This document shows, piece after piece, positions 1 through 7,504 of a stretch of DNA of 64,000 nt. The stretch comes from Multivorans sp965116445 (lineage in GTDB: Bacteria > Acidobacteriota > Thermoanaerobaculia > Multivoradales > Multivoraceae), in the NCBI GenBank assembly GCA_965116445.1, contig OZ220688.1, positions 4,278,001-4,342,000 on the forward strand, written 5' to 3'. The notes beneath the pieces were generated by a model. It searched no databases. It had not been told where the DNA came from and saw only the letters and a program-made list of their open reading frames with translations. Numbering within the stretch: the stretch's first letter is position 1; each line of letters starts with the position of its first letter. A program made the translations under genes and the position numbers.

Positions 1-999
1 GTACTGGGCGAACCCCGTGATCCACGCCGTGCCCGCCAGGGTGGGAACGACGGCGTCGATGCCGCCAACGTTCTCCTCGCGCACCAGACGGCCGGCGAAC
101 GTCGTGCCGAGGACGCCTTCGTGAACGAAGTCCTGGCCGAGCGGCAACTCCCCCTTGGCCCACATCGCCGCCATCTTCGCGCAGGTGCCCGTGCCGCAGG
201 GGGAGCGGTCGAGGGCGCCGGTCCAGGTGAGCGGCCTGTTCCAGTCCAGCTTGCCGGTCGAGACGATCACCGTGTTCCGCCGGTGGGCGCCTGAGGTCAG
301 CGGCGGCGCGGAAAGCTGGGCGATCGTCACGCCGCGGATCTCGGGGTTGCTCGGGTGGACGGGCGGCGGCAATTGCTCCTGGCAGGCGGCCTTGATCATC
401 TCGCCGGCCCGGGTGGCGTCGGCGGCCTCCTCCGGCGCCAGGGTCAGGCCCACCTGGTCCGCGTCGGCGATCACGTAGAACATGCCGCCATAGGCGACGT
501 CGACGGTCACCTTGCCAAGTTCGGGGACGTCGAGCACGGCGTCGAGATGAACGGCGAAGGCGGGCACGTTCTCGAACTCGACTCGCTTCACCTTGCCCCG
601 CTCGACGTCGGCGCGCACCCGGATCAGCCCGGCGGGCGACTCCAGGGTGAGTTCGGTGACGGGCTCGCTGTGCGCGACCATCCCGGTCTCGATCAGCACG
701 GTGACCACGGCAATCGTGTTCGTGCCGGACATGCCCGGGTACTCGACCTGCTCCATGATCACGTAGCCGGCTGCGGCATCGGGGTGGGTCGCCGGCAGGA
801 TCAGGTTGCAGTTGGCCGCCGGATAGCCGCGCGGTTCGCGCAGCATGCGCAGCCGAAGCTCGTCCGCCTCGGTCTCCAGGTAGCGCATCTTCTCGAACAT
901 CGTCCTGCCCGGGACGTCGAGGACGCCGCCGACGATCACGCGCCCCGGTTCGCCGCAGACGTGCGTGTCGACGGCGTGGATCACCTGGGAGACATGCAT
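1..999 (-). CDS. Proline racemase-family enzyme (hydroxyproline epimerase/dehydratase type), 3' end cut by window edge
   Basis: I translated this frame from the minus strand: 333 codons from the ATG at 999 run to the window edge without a stop, close to the family's usual 310-345 residues. An in-frame TAG lies just upstream, which fixes the start. The family moves or removes the alpha-proton of proline or hydroxyproline with two active-site residues. Here the second site is the classic DRSPCGTGT motif (Cys268). The first site, usually MCGHG, reads MSGTN, so the Cys is replaced by Ser91. From family knowledge, Ser/Cys members act as 4-hydroxyproline epimerases and/or trans-3-hydroxyproline dehydratases rather than plain proline racemases. 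An aldo/keto reductase lies 73 bp upstream on the same strand and a solute symporter is divergent nearby, which fits imino-acid catabolism (inference). Family assignment is firm; substrate is not. Confidence 0.88.
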   Translation of the reverse strand, partial: MHVSQVIHAVDTHVCGEPGRVIVGGVLDVPGRTMFEKMRYLETEADELRLRMLREPRGYPAANCNLILPATHPDAAAGYVIMEQVEYPGMSGTNTIAVVTVLIETGMVAHSEPVTELTLESPAGLIRVRADVERGKVKRVEFENVPAFAVHLDAVLDVPELGKVTVDVAYGGMFYVIADADQVGLTLAPEEAADATRAGEMIKAACQEQLPPPVHPSNPEIRGVTIAQLSAPPLTSGAHRRNTVIVSTGKLDWNRPLTWTGALDRSPCGTGTCAKMAAMWAKGELPLGQDFVHEGVLGTTFAGRLVREENVGGIDAVVPTLAGTAWITGFAQY

Positions 1000-1072
1000 G
1001 CGGAACTCAGCCTACGGCAGCGCGAGACGATCGGAGAGCCCGGTGAAGTGCGCTCAAGACGCGCATGCTCGC

Positions 1073-2134
1073 TCAGGAGGCTCCGGCCCCGGCGGGCGGC
1101 ATGACGGTCATCTTCATCCAGTCCGCCGTGTTGTGAAAGTCGGCGACGACGCTTCCCGGCGGCACGAGCGCGTCGCAGGCGGCTCGCTGGTCGGAGGATA
1201 GCGACATGTCGAGCACCGGCAGCAGGTCCTCCAGCTGCTTGAGCGTCCGCGGGCCGATCAGCGGCGCCGTGACGCCGGGCTGATCCTTGGACCAGAGGAT
1301 CGCAAGCTGGGCTGGAGTGAGACCCGAGTCCGCCGCGATGGCGGCGAACTTCCGGCCGACGTCGATGCCGGCGCGGGTGACCCGGTCGGCGTAGAAGCCG
1401 CCGCGAAGCGCCGCGCGGGAGTTCTCCGGATAGTCCGAATCGCTGAGGTAGCGCCCGGCGAGCACTCCCATCGCCATGGGCGCCCAGGTGATCACGCCCA
1501 GGCCGAGGCGCTGGCACATCGGGATCAGTTCGTTCTCGATCCGGCGGTCGAGCAGGTTGTAGGGCGGCTGCTCGCTGACGAAGCGGGCGTAGCCCTTCAG
1601 CTCGCTCGTCATGACCGCTTCGGCGACCATCCAGGCCGGGTGGGTCGAGCAGCCGATGTAGCGGATCTTGCCGGCCCGGATCAGATCGTCCAGGGCGCGC
1701 AGGATCTCGTCGAAAGGGATTTCGGGAGAGGGTCGGTGGAGCTGGTAGAGATCGATGTAGTCCGTCTGCAGGCGGCGGAGCGACCCTTCGCAGGCGCGGA
1801 TCAGGTTGAGCCGCGAGTGGCCGTACTCGTTGGGACCGATGCTGGTCGTGTAGTCCACGACGCTCTCGCCGACCACCCGGCGTCCGTGATCGACCTTGGT
1901 CGCGATCAGCAGGTCGTGGCGCCGGCCGTTCGCCCTGAGCGCGCGGCCGATGATCCGCTCGCCCTCGCCCTCGGCGTAGACGTCGCCGGTGTCGATCAGG
2001 TTGATCCCTTTGTCCATCGCGGTTTCCAGCATCCGAACGCACTCCGGTTCCGGCGTCGGATCGGCGAAGTTGTCGCTGCCGAAGCAGAGCGGCGCGACCT
2101 TCACGCCGGTCCGTCCCAGGATGCGGTATTCCAT
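1073..2134 (-). CDS. Aldo/keto reductase
   Basis: A 353-residue NAD(P)H-dependent (beta/alpha)8-barrel oxidoreductase, likely cytosolic. The catalytic tetrad is visible: Asp48 and Tyr53 (in LIDTGDVYAEG), Lys80 (IATK) and His133 (LYQLHRP). The N-terminus MEYRILGRTG is the usual first strand of the family and supports the ATG at 2134. It sits 42 bp downstream of the M28 peptidase gene and 73 bp upstream of the proline racemase-like gene, all on the minus strand, so the three may be co-transcribed. The substrate cannot be told; reduction of a carbonyl product from the neighbouring racemase/dehydratase pathway is only a guess. Confidence 0.9.
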   Translation of the reverse strand: MEYRILGRTGVKVAPLCFGSDNFADPTPEPECVRMLETAMDKGINLIDTGDVYAEGEGERIIGRALRANGRRHDLLIATKVDHGRRVVGESVVDYTTSIGPNEYGHSRLNLIRACEGSLRRLQTDYIDLYQLHRPSPEIPFDEILRALDDLIRAGKIRYIGCSTHPAWMVAEAVMTSELKGYARFVSEQPPYNLLDRRIENELIPMCQRLGLGVITWAPMAMGVLAGRYLSDSDYPENSRAALRGGFYADRVTRAGIDVGRKFAAIAADSGLTPAQLAILWSKDQPGVTAPLIGPRTLKQLEDLLPVLDMSLSSDQRAACDALVPPGSVVADFHNTADWMKMTVMPPAGAGAS

Positions 2135-2176
2135 GCTTCCCTGTTCCTGTCCCTGGTCGCGCTCGCGTCGCCTTGG

Positions 2177-3868
2177 CTACTTGTGCCAGCGCCGTCCGTT
2201 GTTCAGGCCGTCCGCGCGCGGGAACGGCCCTTCGCGCATCGCGGCATGGTAGGCGAAGCTGGCCAGGATGACGGACGCCTGCTGCAGGTCGTCCGCGATC
2301 AACCGGTCGTAGACGTCCATGTTCGTGTGGAACGTCGCGTTGAAGAACTCGAGATCGTCCTGGATGAACTGGAAGCCCTGGAGTCCGGCTTCGAGGAAGG
2401 CCATGTGGTCCGTGCAGCAGGTGTTGCCGGGCACGATCCAGGACATCCCCAGGTCGTGGAACGGCGCCATCCAGGCCTCGAAGATCGGCCGGGATGCGTC
2501 GTTGCCCTGCAGGTAGATGCCGCGGAAGCGCCCGTACCAGTCCACGTTGAAGTAGACGGAGAGGTTGGCGTGGGCGGCCGGCTTGTCCGGTGCTTTCGGG
2601 TCGCCGCCTGCTTGTCGTTCGCCGGCGCGGCCGTCCGCGGCGCCGGTTGGGATCCCGTCTGCCGGCCGGCCGCCGAAGTGCTCGCGGACGTAGCCGCGGG
2701 AACCGAGCAGACCGGCCTCCTCGGCGCCCCAGAGGGCGGCGCGGATCGTCCGCCGCGGCCGGGCGTCGATGGCGCGCAGCAGCCGCATCGCCTCGATCAC
2801 GATCGCGCTGCCGGCGGCGTTGTCCGTGGCGCCGGTGCCGGCGGGCTCCGCGTCCAGGTGGCCGCCGATCATCACGACTTCGTGCGCCAGGTCGCCGCCG
2901 GGCAGTTCGGCGATCACGTTGTAGTCGAGCGGGTCGTCGGCGCTGAGGACGTTCCTGACCTCGACCTCCATCGAGACGGGCGTTCCGGCGGCCAGCAGCC
3001 GCATCATCCGGTTGTAGTGCTCCGCCGCGACGACGACGCGCGGCATCGGCAGGGGTTCGTCGAGCGGCAGCGGGCCGTCGCCCGAGACGTGGACGATCCC
3101 CTTGTCCATCGTGCCGACGTTTTCGGAACCGACCTCGACGAGGACAGCGACGCCTTGCCCTTCCAGGAACGTCTCGATGGCGTGGCGCGTCAGCTCGGGT
3201 TCAGCCTCGTCGTCGTCCGTCGACGGCGTGGGGTTGTTTCGCGGGTCGATCTCGAGCCGCGTCATCCCGCTGAGCTCCTCGTCCGAGAGCCGGACCGCCT
3301 GCGGCGAGAAGTTGGGAACCAGCTCCCGCTCGGGCGAGATGAGGAGGATCGTCGTGCCGATCCGTTCTCCCAGCGCGTTCAGGTCGTCCCGTGTCCGGAT
3401 GGTTGTGAGATCGACCGCGGCGACCGGCCCGGCGACGCTGCCGTTCGTGCTCCGCGTGCCCGGCTGCGCGTAACCGATGACCGGCTGGTACTGCGGCGCC
3501 GTGATGTGAACCGACGTGTAGCGGTTCTCCCAGGCGTAGCCGAACTCGCCCCAGGGTTCGAGCACAGCGTCGAGACCGAAGCCCTCGAAGGTCTCGCGAG
3601 CCCAACTGGAGGCGGCATCGTAGGAGGGGGAGTTCGCGTAACGCGGACCGTAGAGATCCGTCAGAACCCGGGCGAACTCCATGACCCGTGAGCGATGGAA
3701 GCCCTCGTCGCGGAGGCTGGCGACGACGTCCGGATCGACCGTCTCCGCCGGCGCGGTCGTCCCGATCATGGCGCTGGCGCCGTCCTCGCTGGCCGGCCCT
3801 CCGCACGTGGCGGCCATCGCCAGGAGTGCGAGGGGGACGAGCAACCGGTTGACACCGCGCGGGTTCAC
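2177..3868 (-). CDS. Secreted M28-family zinc aminopeptidase/carboxypeptidase, probable lipoprotein
   Basis: 563 residues with a hydrophobic N-terminal signal and a Cys22 at an imperfect lipobox (AATC), so export is likely and lipidation possible. The M28 di-zinc site is complete: His337 (GGHLDA), Asp349 (ATDNAAG), Glu383/Glu384 (GAEEAGLLGS), Asp443 (NVDWYG) and His514 (FHTNMD). The region between about 125 and 275 is a PA-like/protease-associated insert typical of larger M28 enzymes. Residues 400-435 form a Gly/Ala/Pro-rich insertion between metal ligands, which is unusual. The start is a GTG at 3868. The protein probably trims peptides outside the cytoplasm; together with the divergent symporter this suggests peptide and amino-acid scavenging (inference). 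Confidence 0.88.
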   Translation of the reverse strand: MNPRGVNRLLVPLALLAMAATCGGPASEDGASAMIGTTAPAETVDPDVVASLRDEGFHRSRVMEFARVLTDLYGPRYANSPSYDAASSWARETFEGFGLDAVLEPWGEFGYAWENRYTSVHITAPQYQPVIGYAQPGTRSTNGSVAGPVAAVDLTTIRTRDDLNALGERIGTTILLISPERELVPNFSPQAVRLSDEELSGMTRLEIDPRNNPTPSTDDDEAEPELTRHAIETFLEGQGVAVLVEVGSENVGTMDKGIVHVSGDGPLPLDEPLPMPRVVVAAEHYNRMMRLLAAGTPVSMEVEVRNVLSADDPLDYNVIAELPGGDLAHEVVMIGGHLDAEPAGTGATDNAAGSAIVIEAMRLLRAIDARPRRTIRAALWGAEEAGLLGSRGYVREHFGGRPADGIPTGAADGRAGERQAGGDPKAPDKPAAHANLSVYFNVDWYGRFRGIYLQGNDASRPIFEAWMAPFHDLGMSWIVPGNTCCTDHMAFLEAGLQGFQFIQDDLEFFNATFHTNMDVYDRLIADDLQQASVILASFAYHAAMREGPFPRADGLNNGRRWHK

Positions 3869-3941
3869 TGCCGCCCGGCACTATACAGCCGTCTCGGCAA
3901 CGCGGTCGTCCCGCCGCATCGGGTGCTCCGTTCCCGGGCGC

Positions 3942-3966
3942 GCGGGCATCCCTGCCCGCATCCGCC
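3942..3966. repeat. Short hairpin repeat, copy 1 (divergent intergenic)
   Basis: A 7-bp perfect stem (GCGGGCA, 3942-3948; TGCCCGC, 3953-3959) with a 4-base loop, followed by ATCCG. It lies in the 113-bp divergent gap between the M28 peptidase and the symporter, only about 20 bp before the symporter start. The same layout (G-C-rich stem, 3-4 base loop, then ATC) recurs at 5477 and 5865, with related copies at 37201 and 46721. I read these as one family of REP-like interspersed elements. Confidence 0.5.
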
Positions 3967-3981
3967 AACTACACTGCCGGC

Positions 3982-5433
3982 GTGTCAGCGATCGGCATCG
4001 CCGTCCTCCTGTTCGTCGCGCTCACGCTGTTCGTCGGCGTCCGCACGTACACGAAGATCGGCGGCCGTGCGACGAACTACTACGTCGCCGGCAACGCGAT
4101 GCCGGTCGGCGTCGTCGGCATCACGCTGTGCGCCCAGGCGTTCGACGCGAACGGCTCCGTGGGCAACGCGTCGCTCGTCCATTCGAGCGGATTCTGGGCC
4201 GGCGCGGTCATTCCGATCGGCCTGGCGCTCTGCCTGGTCATCGCCGGAACCTGGTTCGCCGAACCGCTGCACCGGATGCGGCTGATGACGTTGGCCGACT
4301 TCTACCGGCGGCGGTACAGCGTCAGGACCGAGACGCTCGCCGCGTGCCTGATGCTCCTGAGCAACATCGTGCTGGTAGCCGGCAACCTGGCGGGGCTCGG
4401 CCTCCTGCTGCGGGTCGTGTTCGGCCTGCCGTACCTGCCGATGCTGATCGGCATCGCGGTCTGCATCCTCGCCTACGCGGTTTCAGGCGGTCTCCACGCG
4501 ACGATCGCCACCAGCGTCCTCCAGGTGTCGATCTTCATCGTCAGCATCGTCGTCGCGGTGGCCTGGCTGGGCGGTGCCCACGGCTGGGGCGTCCTCCTCG
4601 CCGCGGCGCCCGAGGGCAGCATGAGCCTGGACGGCCTGCTGTCGCGCGAGCACGGAGCCCTCGTGAACTGGGCGGCCCTGGGATCGCTGGCGCTCGGCGA
4701 CATCGTGGCCATCGACTTCATCCAGCGGATGATCTCCGCTGATTCCGGTCGCTCGGCGAAGCGCGGTTGCTACCTCGCCGCGGGGGTGACCGTGGCGGTC
4801 GGACTTGCCGTGTCCCTGATCGGCCTGGCGGCCCACTCTTTCGGCCGCGAAGCGGGGTCCTCGCTGCTGATCGACCTCGCGCTCAGCGATCTGCCGATGC
4901 TCGTCGGCGGGGCGATCCTGCTCGGGATCATCGCCGCCAGCATGTCGACCGCGAGCGGCGTCGTGCTCGACCTCGCGAACGTGATCACCCGCAACCTCGT
5001 GCAGCGCCACAGCCGGTCGACGTGGGATGACGACCGGATGCTTCACGTCTCCCGCTGGATCGCCCTGCCGACGATGGCGGGCGCCGTTGTCTTCGCCTAC
5101 CTGCGACCCGAACCGGGCGTCCTGCTGATCCTCGCGTTCGACATCGTGCTGGCGGGCTGCTTCGTGCCGCTCCTGCTCGGCTTGTTCTGGCGCAGGGCGA
5201 ACACGCCCGGGGCGCTTGCGGGTGTCCTCGTCGGCAGCGCCGCGCGCCTCGTTCTGCACTTCGCGGTTGCGGACGCGTATCGCGGCCTTGACACCTTGCT
5301 GGCCCCGGTGTTCAGCCTGGCCGCGATGGTCGTCGTGTCGTTGCTGACGCAAGCTCGTCATCGGCCACGGCACGACGAGTTGAAGCGGGTTCCCTCCGAA
5401 CGTGATCTGGTGGCGGGGCTTGACGGTGGCTAG
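3982..5433 (+). CDS. Sodium:solute symporter (SSS family)
   Basis: 483 residues, strongly hydrophobic, about 12-13 membrane spans by eye, starting at a GTG. Family hallmarks are the early Tyr-Tyr-Val-Ala-Gly-Asn segment after TM1 (ATNYYVAGNAMP), the RLMTLADFYRRRYS loop, the AVSGGLHATIATSVLQ segment of the core, and a DFIQRMISADS motif. SSS transporters couple sodium entry to uptake of proline, pantothenate, sugars and similar solutes. The gene is divergent from a peptidase and a proline racemase-type enzyme, so proline/hydroxyproline is a plausible substrate, but residues for substrate choice cannot be read with confidence. The 3' end overlaps the next, doubtful ORF by 32 nt. Confidence 0.9.
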   Translation: MSAIGIAVLLFVALTLFVGVRTYTKIGGRATNYYVAGNAMPVGVVGITLCAQAFDANGSVGNASLVHSSGFWAGAVIPIGLALCLVIAGTWFAEPLHRMRLMTLADFYRRRYSVRTETLAACLMLLSNIVLVAGNLAGLGLLLRVVFGLPYLPMLIGIAVCILAYAVSGGLHATIATSVLQVSIFIVSIVVAVAWLGGAHGWGVLLAAAPEGSMSLDGLLSREHGALVNWAALGSLALGDIVAIDFIQRMISADSGRSAKRGCYLAAGVTVAVGLAVSLIGLAAHSFGREAGSSLLIDLALSDLPMLVGGAILLGIIAASMSTASGVVLDLANVITRNLVQRHSRSTWDDDRMLHVSRWIALPTMAGAVVFAYLRPEPGVLLILAFDIVLAGCFVPLLLGLFWRRANTPGALAGVLVGSAARLVLHFAVADAYRGLDTLLAPVFSLAAMVVVSLLTQARHRPRHDELKRVPSERDLVAGLDGG

Positions 5434-5827
5434 GAGTCCGCGAGGTCAAGCGACGGGTCACTCTGGACCTGGGAACGCGGGCGTCTCGCCCGCATCGGGC
5501 GCTGGCCGTTGCCTCGACGACCAGGTGCGACGGCTGAGCGGCCTGCTCCGGCGCGAGCTCAAAGCCGAAGGCCTTGAAGTCAGGGAAGCCACGGAGAACG
5601 GCGAGCAGGTGCTCGTCATAGGCTCGATGCTGCTGTTTCCCAGGCGGCTGCTCGAAGGCCAGATGGCGGAGGCCGGAACCAGCGATCCGGCCACGATCGA
5701 TCTCGATTGGCTCGCCTCCGCCAACCGCACCTACTTCCGCAACCTGCGCCGGTTCCATCCGAGTCTGGTGAAGCGACCGGCTCGCCTCCGCCAACGGGTT
5801 GGGCCTGGACATCTTGAACAAGCGTAG
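5402..5827 (+). CDS. Uncharacterised ORF, possibly a remnant
   Basis: A 141-codon ORF overlapping the symporter end. I do not recognise it. Residues 1-36 run through the hairpin repeat and look non-genuine, while residues 38-120 look protein-like (an amphipathic stretch, then DLDWLASANRTYFRNL). A 17-bp segment reading LASAN is present twice, at 5709-5725 and 5779-5795, in different frames. Downstream of the second copy the other frame continues for 14 residues to a stop at 5838-5840. This suggests a broken gene rather than an intact one. Confidence 0.3.
   Translation: MIWWRGLTVARSPRGQATGHSGPGNAGVSPASGAGRCLDDQVRRLSGLLRRELKAEGLEVREATENGEQVLVIGSMLLFPRRLLEGQMAEAGTSDPATIDLDWLASANRTYFRNLRRFHPSLVKRPARLRQRVGPGHLEQA
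5477..5496. repeat. Short hairpin repeat, copy 2
   Basis: Perfect 7-bp stem GCGGGCG (5477-5483) and CGCCCGC (5487-5493) around a 3-base loop, followed by ATC. When read through in an ORF this repeat gives the peptide NAGVSPAS, which betrays its non-coding origin. It is the second of three related hairpins within 2 kb. Confidence 0.5.
5709..5795. repeat. 17-bp direct repeat pair flanking 53 bp
   Basis: The segment GGCTCGCCTCCGCCAAC occurs perfectly at 5709-5725 and 5779-5795. The 70-bp offset is not a multiple of three, so whichever copy is secondary shifted the reading frame. This is a typical scar of slippage or illegitimate recombination. Confidence 0.6.
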
Positions 5828-6006
5828 CCTTTACGGTTGAGGCAAGTTCCCGCCCACTGGGTGCGCCGGCGTCCTCGCCGGCATCCGCTCTGGTCTGCAC
5901 GCTGGTCGGTCTGAGGCGGAGCCTCGCAAGATTTCGACCAGCCTGCCTTCTCGAGAGCCCTCCTGACCTGCGTCGGCCTAACCGTGGGCAGTTTCTGGTT
6001 GGGCAC
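5731..6006 (-). pseudogene. hicA: HicA-type toxin remnant
   Basis: Starts with GTG at 6006, 29 nt inside the hicB 3' end, the right position and order for a hicB-hicA pair. The first 23 codons read like a HicA N-terminus (KLPTVRPTQVRRALEKAGW). After that the sequence loses the family: the Gly-Ser-His strand carrying the catalytic histidine and the C-terminal half are absent. About 45 bp further on, the frame runs into a copy of the interspersed hairpin repeat (5856-5889). I infer an inactive toxin. HicA is normally an mRNA interferase of about 60-80 residues; the residual ORF of 91 codons is an artefact of read-through. Confidence 0.5.
5856..5889. repeat. Interspersed hairpin repeat, copy 3, within hicA remnant
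   Basis: Begins with ACTGGGTGCGCCGGC, a 15-mer found identically at 37201 and 46721. It contains a 7-bp stem (GCCGGCG 5865-5871; CGCCGGC 5876-5882) and ends ATCCG like the other copies. It occupies the place where the hicA reading frame should continue. Confidence 0.65.
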
Positions 6007-6307
6007 CCGCCAGCATCCAGAAGGGGATGTCCAGCCATTCGACTTGCCTGGCGGTGGGAGGCTCCGTGACCACGACTGAGGTAGCGCTCGGCGTCAGGCC
6101 CGCCTGGTCCAGCGCCGCCCACAGCGTTCCGTGCTCGATGCAGTCCTCGAAGAAGCCTTCGAGCGCCTCTTGGAGCATCCTGTGGGATTCCTTCTTCGTT
6201 GGTCCGTGGCTCGAGACGTTTAGGGCGGGACAGGTGGCTACCCACGTCCTGCCTTCCCTGGTCGTCTCGATCTCAAGAGTGAGTTTCCAAGCGCCTCCTG
6301 GGTTCAA
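5978..6307 (-). CDS. hicB: HicB-family antitoxin-like protein
   Basis: 109 residues. The core KLTLEIETTREGRTWVATCP-ALNVSSHGPTKKES is the HicB partial RNase H fold: a beta strand, then the W-x-A-x-x-P-x-L pattern and a later helix (MLQEALEGFFEDCIEHG). The start is a TTG at 6307, chosen because AAAGGAGG lies 6 nt upstream. HicB normally neutralises HicA and represses its own operon, often through a C-terminal DNA-binding segment; none is obvious here. The partner toxin downstream is broken, so this antitoxin may be an orphan. Confidence 0.68.
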   Translation of the reverse strand: MNPGGAWKLTLEIETTREGRTWVATCPALNVSSHGPTKKESHRMLQEALEGFFEDCIEHGTLWAALDQAGLTPSATSVVVTEPPTARQVEWLDIPFWMLAGAQPETAHG

Positions 6308-6313
6308 GGGCGT

Positions 6314-6339
6314 CCTCCTTTCGGGGCCCGAAGACTATA
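6314..6339 (-). promoter_or_regulatory. hicB promoter -10, operator-like palindrome and ribosome site
   Basis: Reading the minus strand there is a TATAGT -10 element (6339-6334), then the palindrome TTCGGG-C-CCCGAA (6332-6320), then the ribosome site AAAGGAGG (6321-6314) before the TTG start. No good -35 is visible. A palindrome between -10 and start is where a HicB autorepressor would be expected to bind; that role is inference. Confidence 0.45.
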
Positions 6340-6438
6340 AGGGACTGAACCAGTGCAGCCCGGAAGGCTCGTGCAACGCCGAGTAGCCCCCCCGCCACCG
6401 CCCCGCCGGCGCGGCCAGCGGCGTACACTTGTCGGCCG

Positions 6439-7488
6439 ATGCGGAACGCCTTGGCCCTGGGCCGTCGATCGATCCTGCTTGCGCTTGCTTTGGCCGCGGC
6501 CGTGGCGGGCTGCGGCGGTGACGGGCGGACGCCGCTCGTCGTCTACTCGCCGCATGGCCGGGATCTGCTGACGGTCGTCGAGCAGGCGTACGAAGAGGCT
6601 CGCCCCGATGTCGACGTCCGCTGGCTCGACATGGGGTCGCAGGAGGTCTACGACCGGATTCGCTCGGAGCGGGCGAATCCGCAGGCGGACGTCTGGTTCG
6701 GCGGTCCGGCGACGATCCTGGCTCGGGGCGCCGCCGAGGGCTTGCTGGCGCCGTCCGAGCCCGCGTGGGCCGGCGCCCTCGATCCGGTCGACCGGCACCC
6801 GGAGGGTCTCTACTACACGCTCTACCAGACGCCGACGATCATCGTGTACAACCGCGACGCGATCAGCGAGGAGGAGGCGCCGACCGACTGGGACGATCTG
6901 CTCGACGAGCGATGGCGCGACGAGATCGTGATCCGCGACCCGCTGGCGAGCGGCACGATGCGGACGATCTTCGGCAAGATCCTCGCCGACTCCGTGGTCG
7001 AGACGGGCAGCACGGAGGCCGGCTTCGACTGGTTGCGGCGGCTCGACGGCCAGACCCGTGAGTACGTGCACAGTCCGGCGGTGCTGCACGAGAAGCTGAC
7101 GCGCCAGGAGGGCGTGCTCACGCTCTGGGAGATGACGGACACGCTGTCCCTGATCGACCGGGGCGCGCCGATCGCATACCGGTTCCCGGCGAGCGGCACG
7201 GCGGTGATCCAGGACTCCGTCGGCGTCGTCGCGGGGTCCGACCAGCCGGCCGAGGCGGAAGCCTTTCTGGACTGGCTCGGTTCGCCCGAAGCGCTCGGTC
7301 TGGCGGTGCGGGAGGCGTTCCGGTTGCCCGCAAGGCCGGACCTCGACGCCGGCGCGCTGGCGCCCTGGGTGGCGGACGTGCAGTCGCGTCTGCGACGGGC
7401 GGAGGTGGACTGGCGGATGATCGAGGAGAACGGGTCGGAGTGGATGGCGGAGTGGGACCGGGCCGTTCGCGGTCAGGGCGGAGGATGA
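6439..7488 (+). CDS. Ferric-iron-type ABC transporter substrate-binding lipoprotein
   Basis: 349 residues with a lipoprotein signal ending AVAGC (Cys25), so it should be tethered in the periplasm. The mature part opens with LVVYSPHGRDLL and contains RIRSERANPQADVWFGG and YYTLYQTPTIIVYNRD, the pattern of FbpA/AfuA-type periplasmic binding proteins for Fe3+ (possibly other cations or phosphonates). It is followed 16 bp later by an ATPase and then by a fused permease, giving a complete importer. Iron-ligand tyrosines cannot be assigned with certainty, so substrate is inferred from family resemblance. No Fur box was recognised upstream. Confidence 0.83.
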   Translation: MRNALALGRRSILLALALAAAVAGCGGDGRTPLVVYSPHGRDLLTVVEQAYEEARPDVDVRWLDMGSQEVYDRIRSERANPQADVWFGGPATILARGAAEGLLAPSEPAWAGALDPVDRHPEGLYYTLYQTPTIIVYNRDAISEEEAPTDWDDLLDERWRDEIVIRDPLASGTMRTIFGKILADSVVETGSTEAGFDWLRRLDGQTREYVHSPAVLHEKLTRQEGVLTLWEMTDTLSLIDRGAPIAYRFPASGTAVIQDSVGVVAGSDQPAEAEAFLDWLGSPEALGLAVREAFRLPARPDLDAGALAPWVADVQSRLRRAEVDWRMIEENGSEWMAEWDRAVRGQGGG

Positions 7489-7504
7489 CCCGGCGCGGCC
7501 TGCG

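Noticed and set aside
355..1104. Plus-strand open frame opposite the proline racemase gene
   Set aside because: It is low-complexity, rich in His/Asp/Gly/Arg, and mirrors the codons of the real minus-strand gene.
1640..3691. 683-codon plus-strand frame over the aldo/keto reductase and M28 genes
   Set aside because: It crosses two genes with complete catalytic motifs on the other strand, so it is a GC-driven shadow.
5616..6245. 209-codon minus-strand frame across hicBA
   Set aside because: It runs in a different frame from HicB, whose fold and ribosome site are clear.
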